This document shows positions 45,019 to 57,133 of a stretch of 64,000 nt of DNA, one piece after another (the stretch's first letter is position 1; each line of letters begins with the position of its first letter). The stretch covers positions 29,578-93,577 of the forward strand of contig NW_004190421.2 in the NCBI RefSeq assembly GCF_000224145.3, read 5' to 3'. The stretch is from Ciona intestinalis. Its lineage: Eukaryota; Chordata; Ascidiacea; Phlebobranchia; Cionidae. The notes under the pieces are model-generated. The model saw only the letters and a program-made list of their open reading frames with translations. It made no database searches and was not told the DNA's origin. The translations under genes were made by a program, and so were the position numbers.

Positions 45019-48000
45019 CCACCCCTCCTCCTCAGGAAGACCTCCAGGATGAATCATTACGAGCACGACGCGCAGAGGACTTCGTCAATCTTCCACCAAA
45101 ACTTCCTCCCAAGCTCCGAGAAAAATCTTGCAGCATCCCAACTAAGGAGAAATCGCCTTCCATATTTCATGTTAAAGATAAGGTTGACAATTATTATTCT
45201 AAAGTGTTTTCTTATTAAGGGTTTTCATTATATTGCTAAGTTTGGTTATTTTAATTTTGCTCATGGGTTAGGATGAGCTCATAACATCAAAACTTTTTAC
45301 AACAAATAAAGAGGTATCCCAAAGTAAGTTTAGATTTATCAATATAATAAATCTAACAGACAAACCAGTCATCGTGGTACTTGACTTTTTTATTTTTACT
45401 AGTTAAGAAGTTTTTGTAAGAATCTCATTTAATGGAGTTGTAACTTTTGCAATTGACAGACGGCAAGCTTGGGCCGTGGCATGTGGTCGGACGATGATGT
45501 AACACCTTCCATTCCGAGTAAATCACGAACCATCGGAGGGAGCCATCCACCCCCGGATAGGATTATTGACTTCACAAATACGGTGAATTAAGATTATGAT
45601 GTCATAATCATCATCAGTGTATGATGAGTTGTACACAAGTGTGGACTACCCGGCTCTCTTTACACTGATGATAAACCAAGTGAAACATCTGCATGTGTCT
45701 CTTACATCATCAGTGTAAAATGAGAACTGAACTGGCAGTGTTTATAAAGTTGTACACAAGTGTGGACTACCCAGCTCTCTTTACACTGATGATGAACCAA
45801 GTGAAACATCTCCATGTGTCTCTTCTTGAAGTCTTTTTATCCATTTTTTTAATATTCTTGTTTCTTTTAATTATTGTTTGATTGACAGGGTAAAAATAAT
45901 AAGAATCAAAACAAGAAGGGAAAGAAAGAGAAAAATCGGTAAGTATTTATGATATAACTCGACAGTGAGCATGAGGTGTATGAATACACCATGTGTGTCT
46001 GGTGTAGAAGAAGACACCCATGTTATAACTTGACAGTGAGCATGAGGTGTATGAATACACCATGTGTGTCTGGTGTATAAGAAGACACCCATGTTATAAC
46101 TTGACAGTGAGCATGAGGTGTATGAATACACCATGTGTGTTTGGTGTATAAGAAGACAACCATGTTATAACTCGACAGTGAGCATGAGGTGTATGAATAC
46201 ACCATGTGTGTCTGGTGTATAAGAAGACAACCAGTTATAACTCAACAGTGAGCATGAGGTGTATGAATACACCATGTGTGTCTGGTGTATAAGAAGACAA
46301 CCAGTTATAACTCAACAGTGAGCATGAGGTGTATGAATACACCATGTGTGTCTGGTGTATAAGAAGACAACCAGTTATAACTCAACAGTGAGCATGAGGT
46401 GTATGAATACACCATGTGTGTCTGGTGTATAAGAAGACAACCAGTTATAACTTGACAGTGAGCATGAGGTGTATGAATACACCATGTGTGTCTGGTGTAT
46501 AAGAAGACACCCAGTTATAACTCAACAGTGAGCATGAGGTGTATGAATACACCATGTCTGTTTGGTGTATAAGAAGACAACCATGTTATAACTCGACGGT
46601 GAGCATGAGGTGTATGAATACACCATGTGTGTCTGGTGTATAAGAAGACAACCATGTTATAACTCGACAGTGAGCATGAGGTGTATGAATACACCATGAC
46701 TGCCTGGTGCATAAGAAGACACCCATGTTATAACTCGACAGTGAGCATGAGGTGTATGAATACACCATGTGTGTCTGGTGTATAAGAAGACACCCATGTT
46801 ATACCTCGACCGTGAGCATGAGGTGTATGAATACACCATGACTGCCTGGTGCATAAGAAGACACCCATGTTATAACTCGACAGTGAGCATGAGGTGTATG
46901 AATACACCATGTGTGTCTGGTGTATAAGAAGACAACCAGTTATAACTTAACAGTGAGCATGATATACACACCTTACAGGCCCACGGCGAACGACACATAC
47001 AAACGACAATCGATGATAAGTCTTCAACCTGAACCACATGGTGATGATACATCGGATCCGTACGACAGCGTGCATGAGGACGACGACCTGAATAAACTTA
47101 TACTAGAAGCTAACAGGTTGTTTTTATATTGTTGAGGGTAAACTGTGTTTTTTTACTTTATTAAATAAACTTGGTGGCCAAACAATGCAGTTGCATCAGT
47201 AGATGCGTTTAGCAGGATGCCGGCGAAGCGTCGGGAATACACCATGTTTTCATACCAGATAAGCAGTTGAAAGATTACTTACATTATGCCTGGTAGCAGA
47301 ATGGGGTTTCATAGGCTACGTAGAAGGTTGTATATTATATAAACTTAATCTGGATTCGTCATTACTCTATTGATGTCAATATTCCAGTAATGTTATTAAA
47401 CTGATGATGTCATTACACTGATGATGTCATTGCACTGATGATGTCATTTCACTGATGATGTCATTACACTGATGATGTCATTACACTGATGATGTCATTG
47501 CACTGATGATGTCATTTCACTGATGATGTCATTACACTGATGATGTCATTACACTGATAATAACAATATACCAACAACCAGCTAACCAGTGTTGCACAAT
47601 TACAGTTTAAAGATACGCGGTCAACATGACAGAGTTGAACCTGTGGAAACACTGTTTCCATCTTACAAAAGAAGCCACCAGTTGAACAAGGAGTTGAGGA
47701 CGGATCTGACCGGAGCGTTCGCGAAGTTAGCTGCCGACATTGAACCAGTGAGTTTATATGATGTCTATGGGGGATGTTTAATATAAGGTTTCTATGTTTA
47801 CAGGTAGAAGTTATACGAGACGCTGAACCAGATATTATGTAAGTAAAAATTCTGGCTTATTATTTACCCTTGCATGGCGGAGTAACCACAGTCGTTTTAC
47901 GGTTTATGGTTTACACACATAAAATTTAAATCCCTAGCCCCAAACTTGTGTTAATCACACCTACTTAATTTGAGAAAGATGTTCTTACTAAGTGTTTTAT

Positions 48001-51000
48001 ATATATGTATATAAAAGTATTTTTAGTATTTCAGTAATTTGTTTTACACCTATTACCAATTTAAAGTGTATTTTTTTTTTAATTTGAAATTTGAATAACC
48101 ACCGCTGTTAGCGGGAATTGTGTGCCCACTTCTTCCCATAATCCCAAGATAAAAGTTTTATCAAAAAAAGTGGGTTGAAATATATCTTGAATGCACAAAA
48201 GTATGAGTAAACAAACTAAATTTGTTCTAGGTCTTACTGCTGTTAAGCAAATGGTGTTTTAACATAAGAAATTTTTTTTTTACTTTTGAAAACGATAGTA
48301 GGATCATGTTGTTGTCTCAGGTTAGTTTGTGAGATCCCGGTTAAAAACGCTCGAAAGCGAAAGTCTGGGTTGCCCGAGGATTCTCTTCCTACGTCACAAG
48401 ATCCACTAGATGGCGATGATGAGATCTCCCTCGCTGAGTCCGACTTCAGGTAATAATTGTTGTCGACAGCGAGCATGAGGTGCATGAAGCCACCATGTAT
48501 GGTGTGCAACACCCGTGTATTAAACCCCTTGATTTCCCACCCCGAGGATAAACAAATACCTTAATTGACAGAATGCATGAGACCATGCAATCCTAACATA
48601 TATTATTTCTATGTCAGATTCCCAGTACCTCCCTCTAGTGTTGGGAAGATGGACGGGTTGTCGGCTAACGAGGTTTATCCCTCTGATTACACGGACTTCG
48701 AATCGGCATCGGAGTCCGACCACACAGAGGTCGAAAGCAGGATAGAGGTTCGTTGGTTTCCATTCACTTGTTTACTTATCGCAACATAAGATCCCAGTTG
48801 TATGGACGAAACATAGAATTACTAGAAAAATTTTTTTTTGGTTTTTATTAAGTAGTTTTTATCTCCAAGGTTTGCCTTACAAACATCGAACATAGAATAC
48901 CATGCACAGTAAAAAGGTTCCAAAAATGTTAACAATTGTAAATTGTTTTTTCTCAAGTATTTTACCTGTAACATTGTTTTCGCTGCTGTAAATTTACTCT
49001 TTGCATATAGCATGTTTTAATAACTGTAGTTTTGCTGCTAATTTCAATTTCTTGTTTGTTTTAATTAGTTCGATCTTCACTGTCATATCTTAAAACAAAC
49101 ATTGTTAAGCAGAGTAATTGATCTTGAGTAAAAACGCTGAGGCTGAGTCAGCATTTATTCCGATGATGTCATCCTTATCTCAATTTAGGTAAACCCCCTT
49201 AATTTTGACATCACGCCTTACGATACTGTTGCTGATCAAGAGACTGACTGGGAAATCCCCAGAACCAAGAAAGGTAAATATATTAGATGTCTATGGTGAT
49301 GCAAATAGGTTAAAGCTTGATCCCGAACCCTGGTAGCTTATATTAATGTGTTTAAGGACATGAAATGCAATTGCTCAATATGGGGTTATTTTATACGTGG
49401 TAACTTGTAAGCGGCACGAGGTGTATGAAACAGAACACCCGTGTTATAACGACTGTCGTTGCCCCGCCATGCGAGGATAAATAAGTTACATACATGGTAA
49501 CTTGTAAGCGGGCACGATGTGTATGAAACAGAACACCCGTGTTATAATGACTGTCGTTGCCCCGCCATGCGAAGATAAATAAGTTACATACGTAGTAACT
49601 TGTAAGTGGGCACGATGTGTATGAAACAGAACACCCGTGTTATAACGACTGTCGTTGCCCCGCCATGCGAGGATAAATAAGTTACATACATGGTAACTTG
49701 TAAGCGGGCACGATGTGTATGAAACAGAACACCCGTGTTATAATGACTGTCGTTGCCCCGCCATGCGAGGATAAATAAGTTACATTCATTCAAATAAAAA
49801 CACTTAATTTATAACCAACACCCGCGTTATTATGACATCACAATCCCAGATGATGATGAAACAAACCTCATTGTGAGCGAAGATTACCAAATATGCACCG
49901 ACCTTCGCAACCGAAACACTTTCCCGCGGAGACTTCACGCAAATAAACCTGTCGCAAAGTGAGTTCTTATTTTATTTAAAGGAAAAATTGGTTAGTTAAG
50001 ATCTGGTTGGGGTTAATGCATCTTGATTGTTACACAGCTACATGTAAATACACGCATATTATAGTTGTTTTTATCTGGCTTACTTTTGTTTGAAGCTTTC
50101 TACTCATTTTTACTTTTAACTTATTTTAACAATTGTTGTTTTCTTGCATATTCTGATACCTTTGGTATTTTAATTAATTTTATCTTCGCTACTCTTCCGA
50201 AAAAGTAAACAAAACTTATGTTGCATTTATCTATTTTTGAAAACGAAAACTTTTAAAGCATTTTTAAAAAACATTTTTTTTAACACTTTAAATGTTTTTT
50301 TAGGTTTTAAAAAATTAATAATTTTTTTAATTATTTAAAAAAGCCTAAATTTAACTTTCGTTACTTTTTACCACTAGAGAGCGCACCAGTCTCCACGCGA
50401 TGGCGATAGCGCTCACCGACCCTTCAGCGCTCTCAGCGACCACGGAATCGAAGCGTCGTGCTCCGTCGCACTTCGTGGTTGATCGACCGCAGATCCTTGT
50501 CACCCGGGGAACCACCCACCCAGATGGGGGTTACGAGCCCCAACACCATGAACCCCATTTCCAACCAAGGGTCAAAAGTAGAACGAAGTCGGAAGGGAAT
50601 TTGGTGAGAAAAACAAAAAAATCGTTTACTTTTAATTTTTTTATTATAAAACTAGATAACCATCATTTTAATAAAAAAAATGATTTTTTTTTTGTTCAAA
50701 ACTCAAAATTTTTTCAGGTAATTTCCGAACCCCAAGTAGTTCCACAACCCCAGGTTATTCCCCAACCCCAAGTAATTCCCCCAGCCCCCCAAATCCATGT
50801 TTCCGTCACCCCAAACTCGGACAGTGATGCAACAACGCTTGGTAACCATGGTAACTTGAGGATAAATCTTCTTCCCTCTGAGGATCCAAACATTATCAAC
50901 CTTAATATTAGGAATGATGTCATCAATCGTGATGTCATACCACCAAGTCATGACATCATAATACCACAACAATCGGAGCCTGAAATCTCACCTTTACAAG

Positions 51001-53441
51001 TAAGAAATGAATTATTTTTATTAACAATAAATATTAAGATTTAATGGTTCATAAAAGTATATTGTGTTTGATTGACAGGAGGTGTTTGATTGACAAGAGG
51101 TGTTTGATTGACAGGTGGTGTTTGATTGACAGGTGGTGTTTGATTGACATGTGGTGTTTGATTGACATGTGTGTTTGATTGATGGGTTGTGTTTGATTGA
51201 CAGGTTATATTTGATTGACAGGTTATATTTGATTGACAGGTTATATTTGATTGACAGGTTGTGTTTCATTGACAGGTTATATTTGATTGACAGGTTATAT
51301 TTGATTGACAGGGTATATTTGATTGACAGGCTGTGTTTGATTGACAGGTTATATTTGATTGACAGGTTGTGTTTGATTGACAGGTTGTGTTTGATTGACA
51401 GCTTATATTTGATTGACAGGTTGTGTTTGATTAACAGGTTATATTTGATTGATAGGTTATATTTGATTGACAGGTTGTTTTTGATTGACCGGTGTGTTTG
51501 ATTGACAGTTGTGTTTGATTGATAGATTATATTTGATTGACAGGTACAACCAATGACAGAGATGACAGCGATCACATACAGACCGACGACCCCCCCAACC
51601 AACCCAAGTTCACCGCAACACAGAGTGGTTGATATTCCACCCGTGGCTGCTATTACACATGGTAGGCTAGCTATGATAACTTATTTATATACAAGAAGTA
51701 ACTTGTGTAAATTAACGGGTGTATAATATGACCGGTCTCCATACTGCCATTTTTAACAAGATGAACAAAAACATTTTATCATTTAACCCCTTGGTACATT
51801 TAATAAAAGAAACCCCATTAAATAGATTATAACTGTATTACCATTTAATATGTTTCTATAGAACAAGAACTTCCTCAGCAAGTTGAGGTACAACAGGGTG
51901 TCCCAATTTACCCCACCCTGTCCCGACATACCCCTGAACATCCCAAACATATTGAACCTGTGGTTGTGACATCACAAAGCCACTTTGTCCAGGATCGGCC
52001 AATCAGTGACGAGCACGTGGTCATTGAGGTGGAAACCATGGATAGGAGACGAAGGTAGGAGCACGAGTGGCACATGGGTGCACGAGGTGCACATGGATCA
52101 TATAGTGAATACGCATTTATTTTGGGGTTGGGCGCATAAAGTGATGCAATGTGCACCAGTGACACACGGGGGTAATGGGGTTTGATGGGCCCGAGTAGCA
52201 CAGGGGTGCACGTGGGTGCACATATGGCACAAGATACGAGATGTGTAAGATGCACATGATGGGGGAGTGCATGAGAAGTAGGGAGGTGCCAGGAGCATAA
52301 GAAGGAAACACGTGGAGAGACTTTATAGTGTGGGGGATACACTTGGTGGTATAAGAGCACAAGGTGCCCAAACACCACCGACATTGAGGGTCTCACTCAA
52401 AGAAATGTGGAACCTTGTTAGTTAACCCACCTATGTTGTTTCATCCACAGATCAAGCGAAGGGAAAGGTTTACGACACGGTGGTGACAGCGGAATTGATC
52501 TTTCCAATTATGATAATAACAGGTGGGTGTACCAAAATAATTAGATATACAACCAATAAGGACAGCCATTGTTTGAAAACAATGGTCAATGGACGCCATC
52601 TTGTTTCCCACATGAGGCATGAAATGCATCAACATGGGCGCCAGTGGATATTTTGCGTATTTTAACTCTTTTTAGACCTTAATCCATTTTTTGTTCAATA
52701 GTTCAAGTCCGGCGCCGTGGCATAGTGGTTAGCGCGCCTGCCTGTAACCCAGAGGTAATGGGTTCAAGGCTCGACGCTGCTACCATTGTGGGCGTATGTG
52801 TCCTTGGGCAAGACACTTATCGGNNNNNNNNNNNNNNNNNNNNNNNNNNNNNNNNNNNNNNNNNNNNNNNNNNNNNNNNNNNNNNNNNNNNNNNNNNNNN
52901 NNNNNNNNNNNNNNNNNNNNNNNNNAAAAATAATGGAATATTTTACAGGCAGACCAAAACTCAAGCATTCGCTTTTTAAATGTAAATATTTAAAATTAAT
53001 GCAATGCCGGTGCCAAATACATTAAATATATATAATTGTGTAACATAAATAACCCAAACATTGCCAAAAATGAGCAAATATATCGGTTTCACTTGTGAAG
53101 TTCAACGATGTTTGAGCGGGGAAACTTGTGGGAAACAAGATGGCGGCCTTGTCCTTACTTGCTGATATCTATATGTTCTTTGGGTGTACAGGGTTTATAA
53201 CCATTGACGTTGCCCCGCCATTTTCCAACCTACAAAGTTACATACGTGGTAACTCGTAAGCGGGCACGAGGTGTATGAAACAGAACACCCGTGTTATAAC
53301 GACTGTCATTGCCCCGCCATGCCAGGATGAATATATTTGATATTATCTGATTCACATTATGACATCACAGAGACCGATTGTCTTCGGATCCATCTGAATA
53401 TGACATCAAACGAAGATCATCCAAGCGCGTCTTAACCAAAG
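45019..53441 (+). CDS. Long low-complexity N-terminal region of the tetraspanin gene (17 exons)
   Basis: Exons: 45019-45182, 45272-45313, 45460-45582, 45889-45938, 46979-47116, 47606-47747, 47804-47838, 48321-48449, 48618-48747, 49189-49273, 49850-49958, 50378-50603, 50718-50999, 51544-51661, 51862-52054, 52451-52522, 53371-53441. All junctions keep one frame of about 703 residues that runs into the tetraspanin exons. Content is polar, acidic and Pro-rich: NLPPKLPPKLREK, a KNNKNQNKKGKKEKN basic patch, SVHEDDDLNKLILEAN, YTDFESASESDHTEVES, proline repeats QVVPQPQVIPQPQVIPP, and a basic IKRRSSKRV end (KRRSSKR) near the membrane. No known domain and no transmembrane segment, so probably cytoplasmic and disordered. 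The second exon could also use a stronger donor at 45323, which would introduce a stop in the third exon, so the weaker one (GAG|GTATCC) was chosen. The upstream neighbour is the Pro/Glu exon. Confidence 0.68.
45600..45845 (+). repeat. Two-copy hairpin repeat related to the 3.0-kb repeat
   Basis: ATCATCAGTGTATGATGAG ... TTTACACTGATGATAAACC and a second copy (CATCATCAGTGTAAAATGAG ... TTTACACTGATGATGAACC) share AGTTGTACACAAGTGTGGAC. CATCATCAGTGTA and TACACTGATGATG are inverted, as in the 91-bp repeat at 3042. Confidence 0.85.
45953..46970 (+). repeat. 71-bp tandem repeat array filling an intron, about 14 copies
   Basis: Same 71-bp unit as in BCL11 introns 2 and 3 (GACAGTGAGCATGAGGTGTA, GAATACACCATGTGTGTCTG). 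It runs from just after the donor at 45939 to within about 10 bases of the acceptor at 46978. Some units are 70 bases, having lost a base (CCAGTTATAAC for CCATGTTATAAC). Confidence 0.96.
47396..47562 (+). repeat. 17-bp minisatellite GATGATGTCATTACACT
   Basis: About nine tandem copies in the intron 47117-47605, each containing TGATGTCA. It shares ACACTGATGATG with the hairpin repeat at 45600. Confidence 0.95.
49390..49795 (+). repeat. 98-bp SINE-tail array, about 4 units
   Basis: Forward units in the intron 49274-49849, ending GAGGATAAATAAGTTACATTCATTC, the usual 3' end of the SINE. Confidence 0.94.
51061..51543 (+). repeat. 18-bp minisatellite made of acceptor-like units
   Basis: About 26 copies of GATTGACAGGTTATATTT / GATTGACAGGTTGTGTTT occupy most of the intron 51000-51543. 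Each copy contains TTGATTGACAG, and the real exon starts at 51544 directly after the last TTGATTGACAG. Confidence 0.96.
52711..52823 (+). mobile_element. tRNA-headed SINE, best-preserved head, truncated by a gap
   Basis: GGCGCCGTGGCATAGTGGTT carries a Pol III A box (TGGCATAGTGG), and GGTTCAAGGCT at 52761-52771 the B box, as in a tRNA-derived SINE. The body (CTACCATTGTGGGCGTATGTG, CTTGGGCAAGACACTTA) enters the gap at 52824. It shows that the scattered body and tail fragments in this window belong to one composite SINE; I recall a Ciona composite SINE described as Cics-1, but could not compare. Confidence 0.88.
52824..52925. other. Assembly gap (102 N)
   Basis: Run of N inside the SINE. Confidence 0.99.
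53205..53335 (+). repeat. SINE-tail unit
   Basis: One and a third forward 98-bp units just before the exon at 53371. Confidence 0.88.
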
Positions 53442-53686
53442 GTGATTGTTTAATTATGGAAGTGGTTTAGTTTATTTCTATCTCAGAGGTAGCGGGTTCA
53501 AGGCCCTGATACTGTTGTGGGCATGTTTGTCGTTGGACCAGATATTTAAGCTTTGTGATTGTTTATTATAAGTGTGAAAGAGATCTTCTGGCAATTGTTA
53601 GTATATGTTGTTGCTGCCAGGTGTGTTATAAATGTTAAAAGTTATATTTATTATATTTCTATTGTTAATTAACCTTTGACCCCCAG

Positions 53687-56600
53687 ATACCCTTCAATCC
53701 AGCAGTCCTTATATGGAGTGGTACAAACGCCATTATTTGAAACCATCGTGTTGCCATCTTTTCATTAAGCACATTCTATGTGCCATAAACATCATATTTC
53801 TTATCGTAAGTTATATATTATTTTTATGTAAAATTTAAATACAAATTTTGTAATGTTTTTTTACTTTTAGATTTAAAAAATTTCTTTAAAATTTTGTTTT
53901 TGATCAGTTTTTTATATTTTAATTAAACTGAGTTGGTTTTTATTCTTCTTCAATTGAGATTTAAACAATTCGATAAAATTTTGGATTGGATATTATATTT
54001 GGTTGACTTAAATTTTAAATTGAAAAAATATTGTATTCTTTTCCATTTTAACTAAAATAAAAGCATTTTTATATTTTTTTTTCATCAACCAAATTTATTT
54101 TAGGTCGGTTTATGTTTGGTTGGCTTGGGGTTATGGGGGTTCATTAGCCTTTTGACCTCAAGTAACCCCAAGACATGGAAGTTGTTCATATTTGACCCAA
54201 TGTTCATTGTTCTAATTGTTGGCGTCATAATGACAGTTGTGACGAGTTTGGCAATCGTGGGGATCATGAAGGACAGTGTTTGTGTCATAAAGTAAGTTGT
54301 GATGTCATCAAGTAAGTTGTGATGTCATCAAGTAAGTTGTGATGTCATAAAGTAAGTTGTGATGCGGAGTAGTTCAATATAATACGTACATATTCCACAT
54401 ATAATGGCATCAAACCTTTATTTAAACAGAATCTTTAAATACAAAATCAATCTTAAATATGAATGTCAAGGTTACAATTATCGAGTATAGGCTCATTATA
54501 GCAGATGTTTCATCAAGTCTACTCAGTCTTTTACAAGCACTGATGATGCCAACAGTTTTAATTATGATGTCATAATACACAGGTGTTACATCACAATGCT
54601 GATTATCTTGTGCATTCTTTTTATTGCTGGTGGGATCGCCTTCTGGATATTGAGGCCACAAGTTTCACAATTCGTAAGTTTGTGTTCAATATATTTTGTT
54701 CTTTACCTATATAGATGAAAAAAAATATCTTTTTCTATTTACATTTATATTATATCGTAGGATTTAACAGCCATGTTTTATTTGACACTTTAGTAGTTTT
54801 TACACGTTGCATGTTTTAAACTTTTAGCGACTGTTGTTTTGTTGCTAATTCCCTTCTCTTCATTGTTTAAATTAATTTGATTTTCACTATTGTATTCACG
54901 AAGATAAATAAACATATTTGTATAATTTGATAAATACCCGAATCATAACAACTGTCGTTACCCCCGCATGCGAGGATAGACAATTCAGACAACATCATTA
55001 TCTTTGCCAATATTTTTCTAAATTTGGTCCAAATTGTCAGCTTACATCCATTTGGTAATCCTTTAGCTGGTGGCCACCTGAAATTTTGGTTTCAAAATAC
55101 TCTATAGGCTTCACTGATACCCATTGTCTAATTTTTTTGGGAAAAAGTCGGGCGTTCGTGTCGAAAATTGATTTTTAAAATGTGTGGCAACATGCTTATA
55201 GTTAATGTTGACTTATAACTAGCGCACACATTACAATGTAATACCTCCCCCCCCTGCAGACGACAACTTCGTTATCCTCGCTGATATCAACGTACAACTC
55301 GACCAACCGGAAAGCCTCGTCCTTCGTGGTTGACCGACTTCAAACAATGCTCCTTTGTTGCGGATCCGTTAATTACACGGATTGGAACCGGAACAGGTGA
55401 GCCATCTTGTCGGGGCAAGTTGGGTCATGTTTCTGCATGGGTGGGGTCCTTGGGTTTAATACATAGTTGCCCCATTACCCCAACACCCTGTTTATATACA
55501 ATGTGACCATCCTGGCTTCCTGGATCAAATTACTAGAACGAACCATTGTTTATAAAAATGCTTCAATAAATACAAGGTATCTATTACTTGTGTCCGGCAC
55601 AGAGGTTGAGGGTTCAAGGCTCGACGCTGCTACCATTATGGGCGTATGTGTGATTGGACAAGAGACTTAACGGCATTTGCTTCAACCCAGTGGTCACTAA
55701 TGGGTTGCTTAAATTGTTGGCCATAGAGTAAAATACCCACCCACAAAGTAACATACGTGGTAACTTGTACAAGTTACATCCCTATCTACAAAGCTTACCA
55801 TCAAGGTTTGTTACATTACCCACTTACAACTTCCAATACATTACAGAGACTATGATTGCAGGAATCCAATCAACTGCTCTCTACCCCCATCTTGCTGTGA
55901 TGACAACCAGGTATAGAAATAATATAAAATATAATAATTCCCCAATCGTGGATAAATATTTCTATTAATGTATTAATTATTTCACTAATTGACAAACAAT
56001 ATTTCCGCAACAAAAACACAAATTAGTTAAAACCTCCGACTTTACATTGAGATTGAACCTTGCTTTAAACTTTCTTTTGTTCAATATTTTTTTGTCTTAA
56101 AGTTTTAACAAAAAAAAACTTTTTTTCAGGATGTTTGCCTTGGAAGTGGTGGTAAGTATGACATCATAAACCTTATTGTGTTTATAGAATATTTAACAAT
56201 GAGTATCATTATGACATCACAGGTCGACCTGGATGTATTGAATCTATGACATCATGGATAAAGAACAATACCCCGTTGTTGGTTGGTGTATGGGCGGGTC
56301 TCATTGTCGGTTTCTTTATCTTTCAGTTTGTTGCCGTTCATTTTCATGTAAGAATGTCCTGGCTTGTGTATTTAAGTTGGTGTGTATGGGGTATAACACG
56401 GGTGTTCTGTTTCATACACCTCGTGCCCGCTTACAAGTTACCACGTATGTAATTTATTTATCCTCCGGTGGCGGGGAAACAACAGTTGTTATAACATGGG
56501 TGTTCTGTTTTATACACCTTGTGCCCGCTTATAAGTTACCAGGTTTGTAATTTTGTAGGTGATTGTTTTAATGCACAGCTTGTAGCTTACAATTTAGACA

Positions 56601-56924
56601 ACCCATTAGTGACCACTGGGTTGGAGCAGTTGTCATACCCGTGATTGAATGAATCCCACTCATGTATCCGTAGCATTGTAGCAATATATGTTTAACAGCC
56701 GCGTATTTATTCCCAAGCACACAACATAACATCTACGTTTCTAGATTCGCGAAATAACTTTCCACCGAGCGCTGCGCGAGAAGATTGCTTCGTATGAGGC
56801 CGGTGATGGTGACATCACAGATACCTCATTGTCATCGAGCGAATCAGAAGACGAGGACGATGGTCGTCAACGGCGACGAAAACGACGGAGCTATCGCGTC
56901 AATTCCGGATTTGTTGACGATTAA
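53687..56924 (+). CDS. Tetraspanin with eight-cysteine large loop (TspanC8-like), 3' eight exons
   Basis: Exons: 53687-53805, 54104-54291, 54583-54673, 55260-55396, 55847-55910, 56130-56151, 56223-56347, 56745-56924 (TAA at 56922). Helix 1 HILCAINIIFLIVGLCLVG and a short loop; helix 2 MFIVLIVGVIMTVVTSLAI; helix 3 MLIILCILFIAGGIAFWIL. The large loop has CCGSVNYTDW, DYDCRNPINC, LPPSCC, DVCLGSGG and PGCIESM, eight cysteines with the CCG and PxSCC signatures; helix 4 is VWAGLIVGFFIFQFVAV. The C tail is acidic then basic (SSSESEDEDDGRQRRRKRR). The spacing CCG-DW-C-C-PxSCC-C-GC resembles the TspanC8 group, known to chaperone the protease ADAM10; that function is inference. Ordinary tetraspanins have N tails of 10-20 residues, whereas this frame continues upstream without a break. 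An AATAAA lies at 57128-57133. Confidence 0.92.
54288..54368 (+). repeat. Tandemly repeated 5' splice site, 20-bp unit
   Basis: The donor AA|GTAAGTTGTGATGTCATCAA is repeated four times, with GTAAGT at 54292, 54312, 54332 and 54352. The exon end (GTCATAAA) is itself part of the repeat unit. Only the first donor leaves the tetraspanin frame open, because ATA-AAG-TAA follows. Confidence 0.95.
55590..55770 (+). mobile_element. SINE copy in a tetraspanin-gene intron
   Basis: GAGGTTGAGGGTTCAAGGCT (head with B box), CTACCATTATGGGCGTATGTG, CAACCCAGTGGTCACTAATGG, then CATACGTGGTAACTTGTAC and almost no tail array. Confidence 0.85.
56395..56640 (-). mobile_element. SINE copy with about 1.7 tail units, reverse orientation
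   Basis: Tail units (ACACGGGTGTTCTGTTTCAT ...) then the body (ACTGGGTTGGAGCAGTTG); it lies in the last intron of the tetraspanin gene. Confidence 0.83.
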
Positions 56925-57133
56925 AAAAAAATTTATTAGTTTTTTTTTTAAATCTGCCTTTGCTATTTTGAACTTGACTTTTGTGTTTGTAAATAGTGGT
57001 GATGTCATAATGCTGTTTATTATTCACAATGGAAGATATATATGACAATGTACCATTTATGACATCATAGTAGCATTAATGACATCATGAATACTGCTAA
57101 AATATTGTCGACTGCAGAAAATTTACAAATAAA

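Noticed and set aside
51169..51501. Plus frame LIDRLYLIDRLY and minus frame LSIKYNLSIKH
   Set aside because: Translations of the 18-bp intron minisatellite between two well-supported exons.
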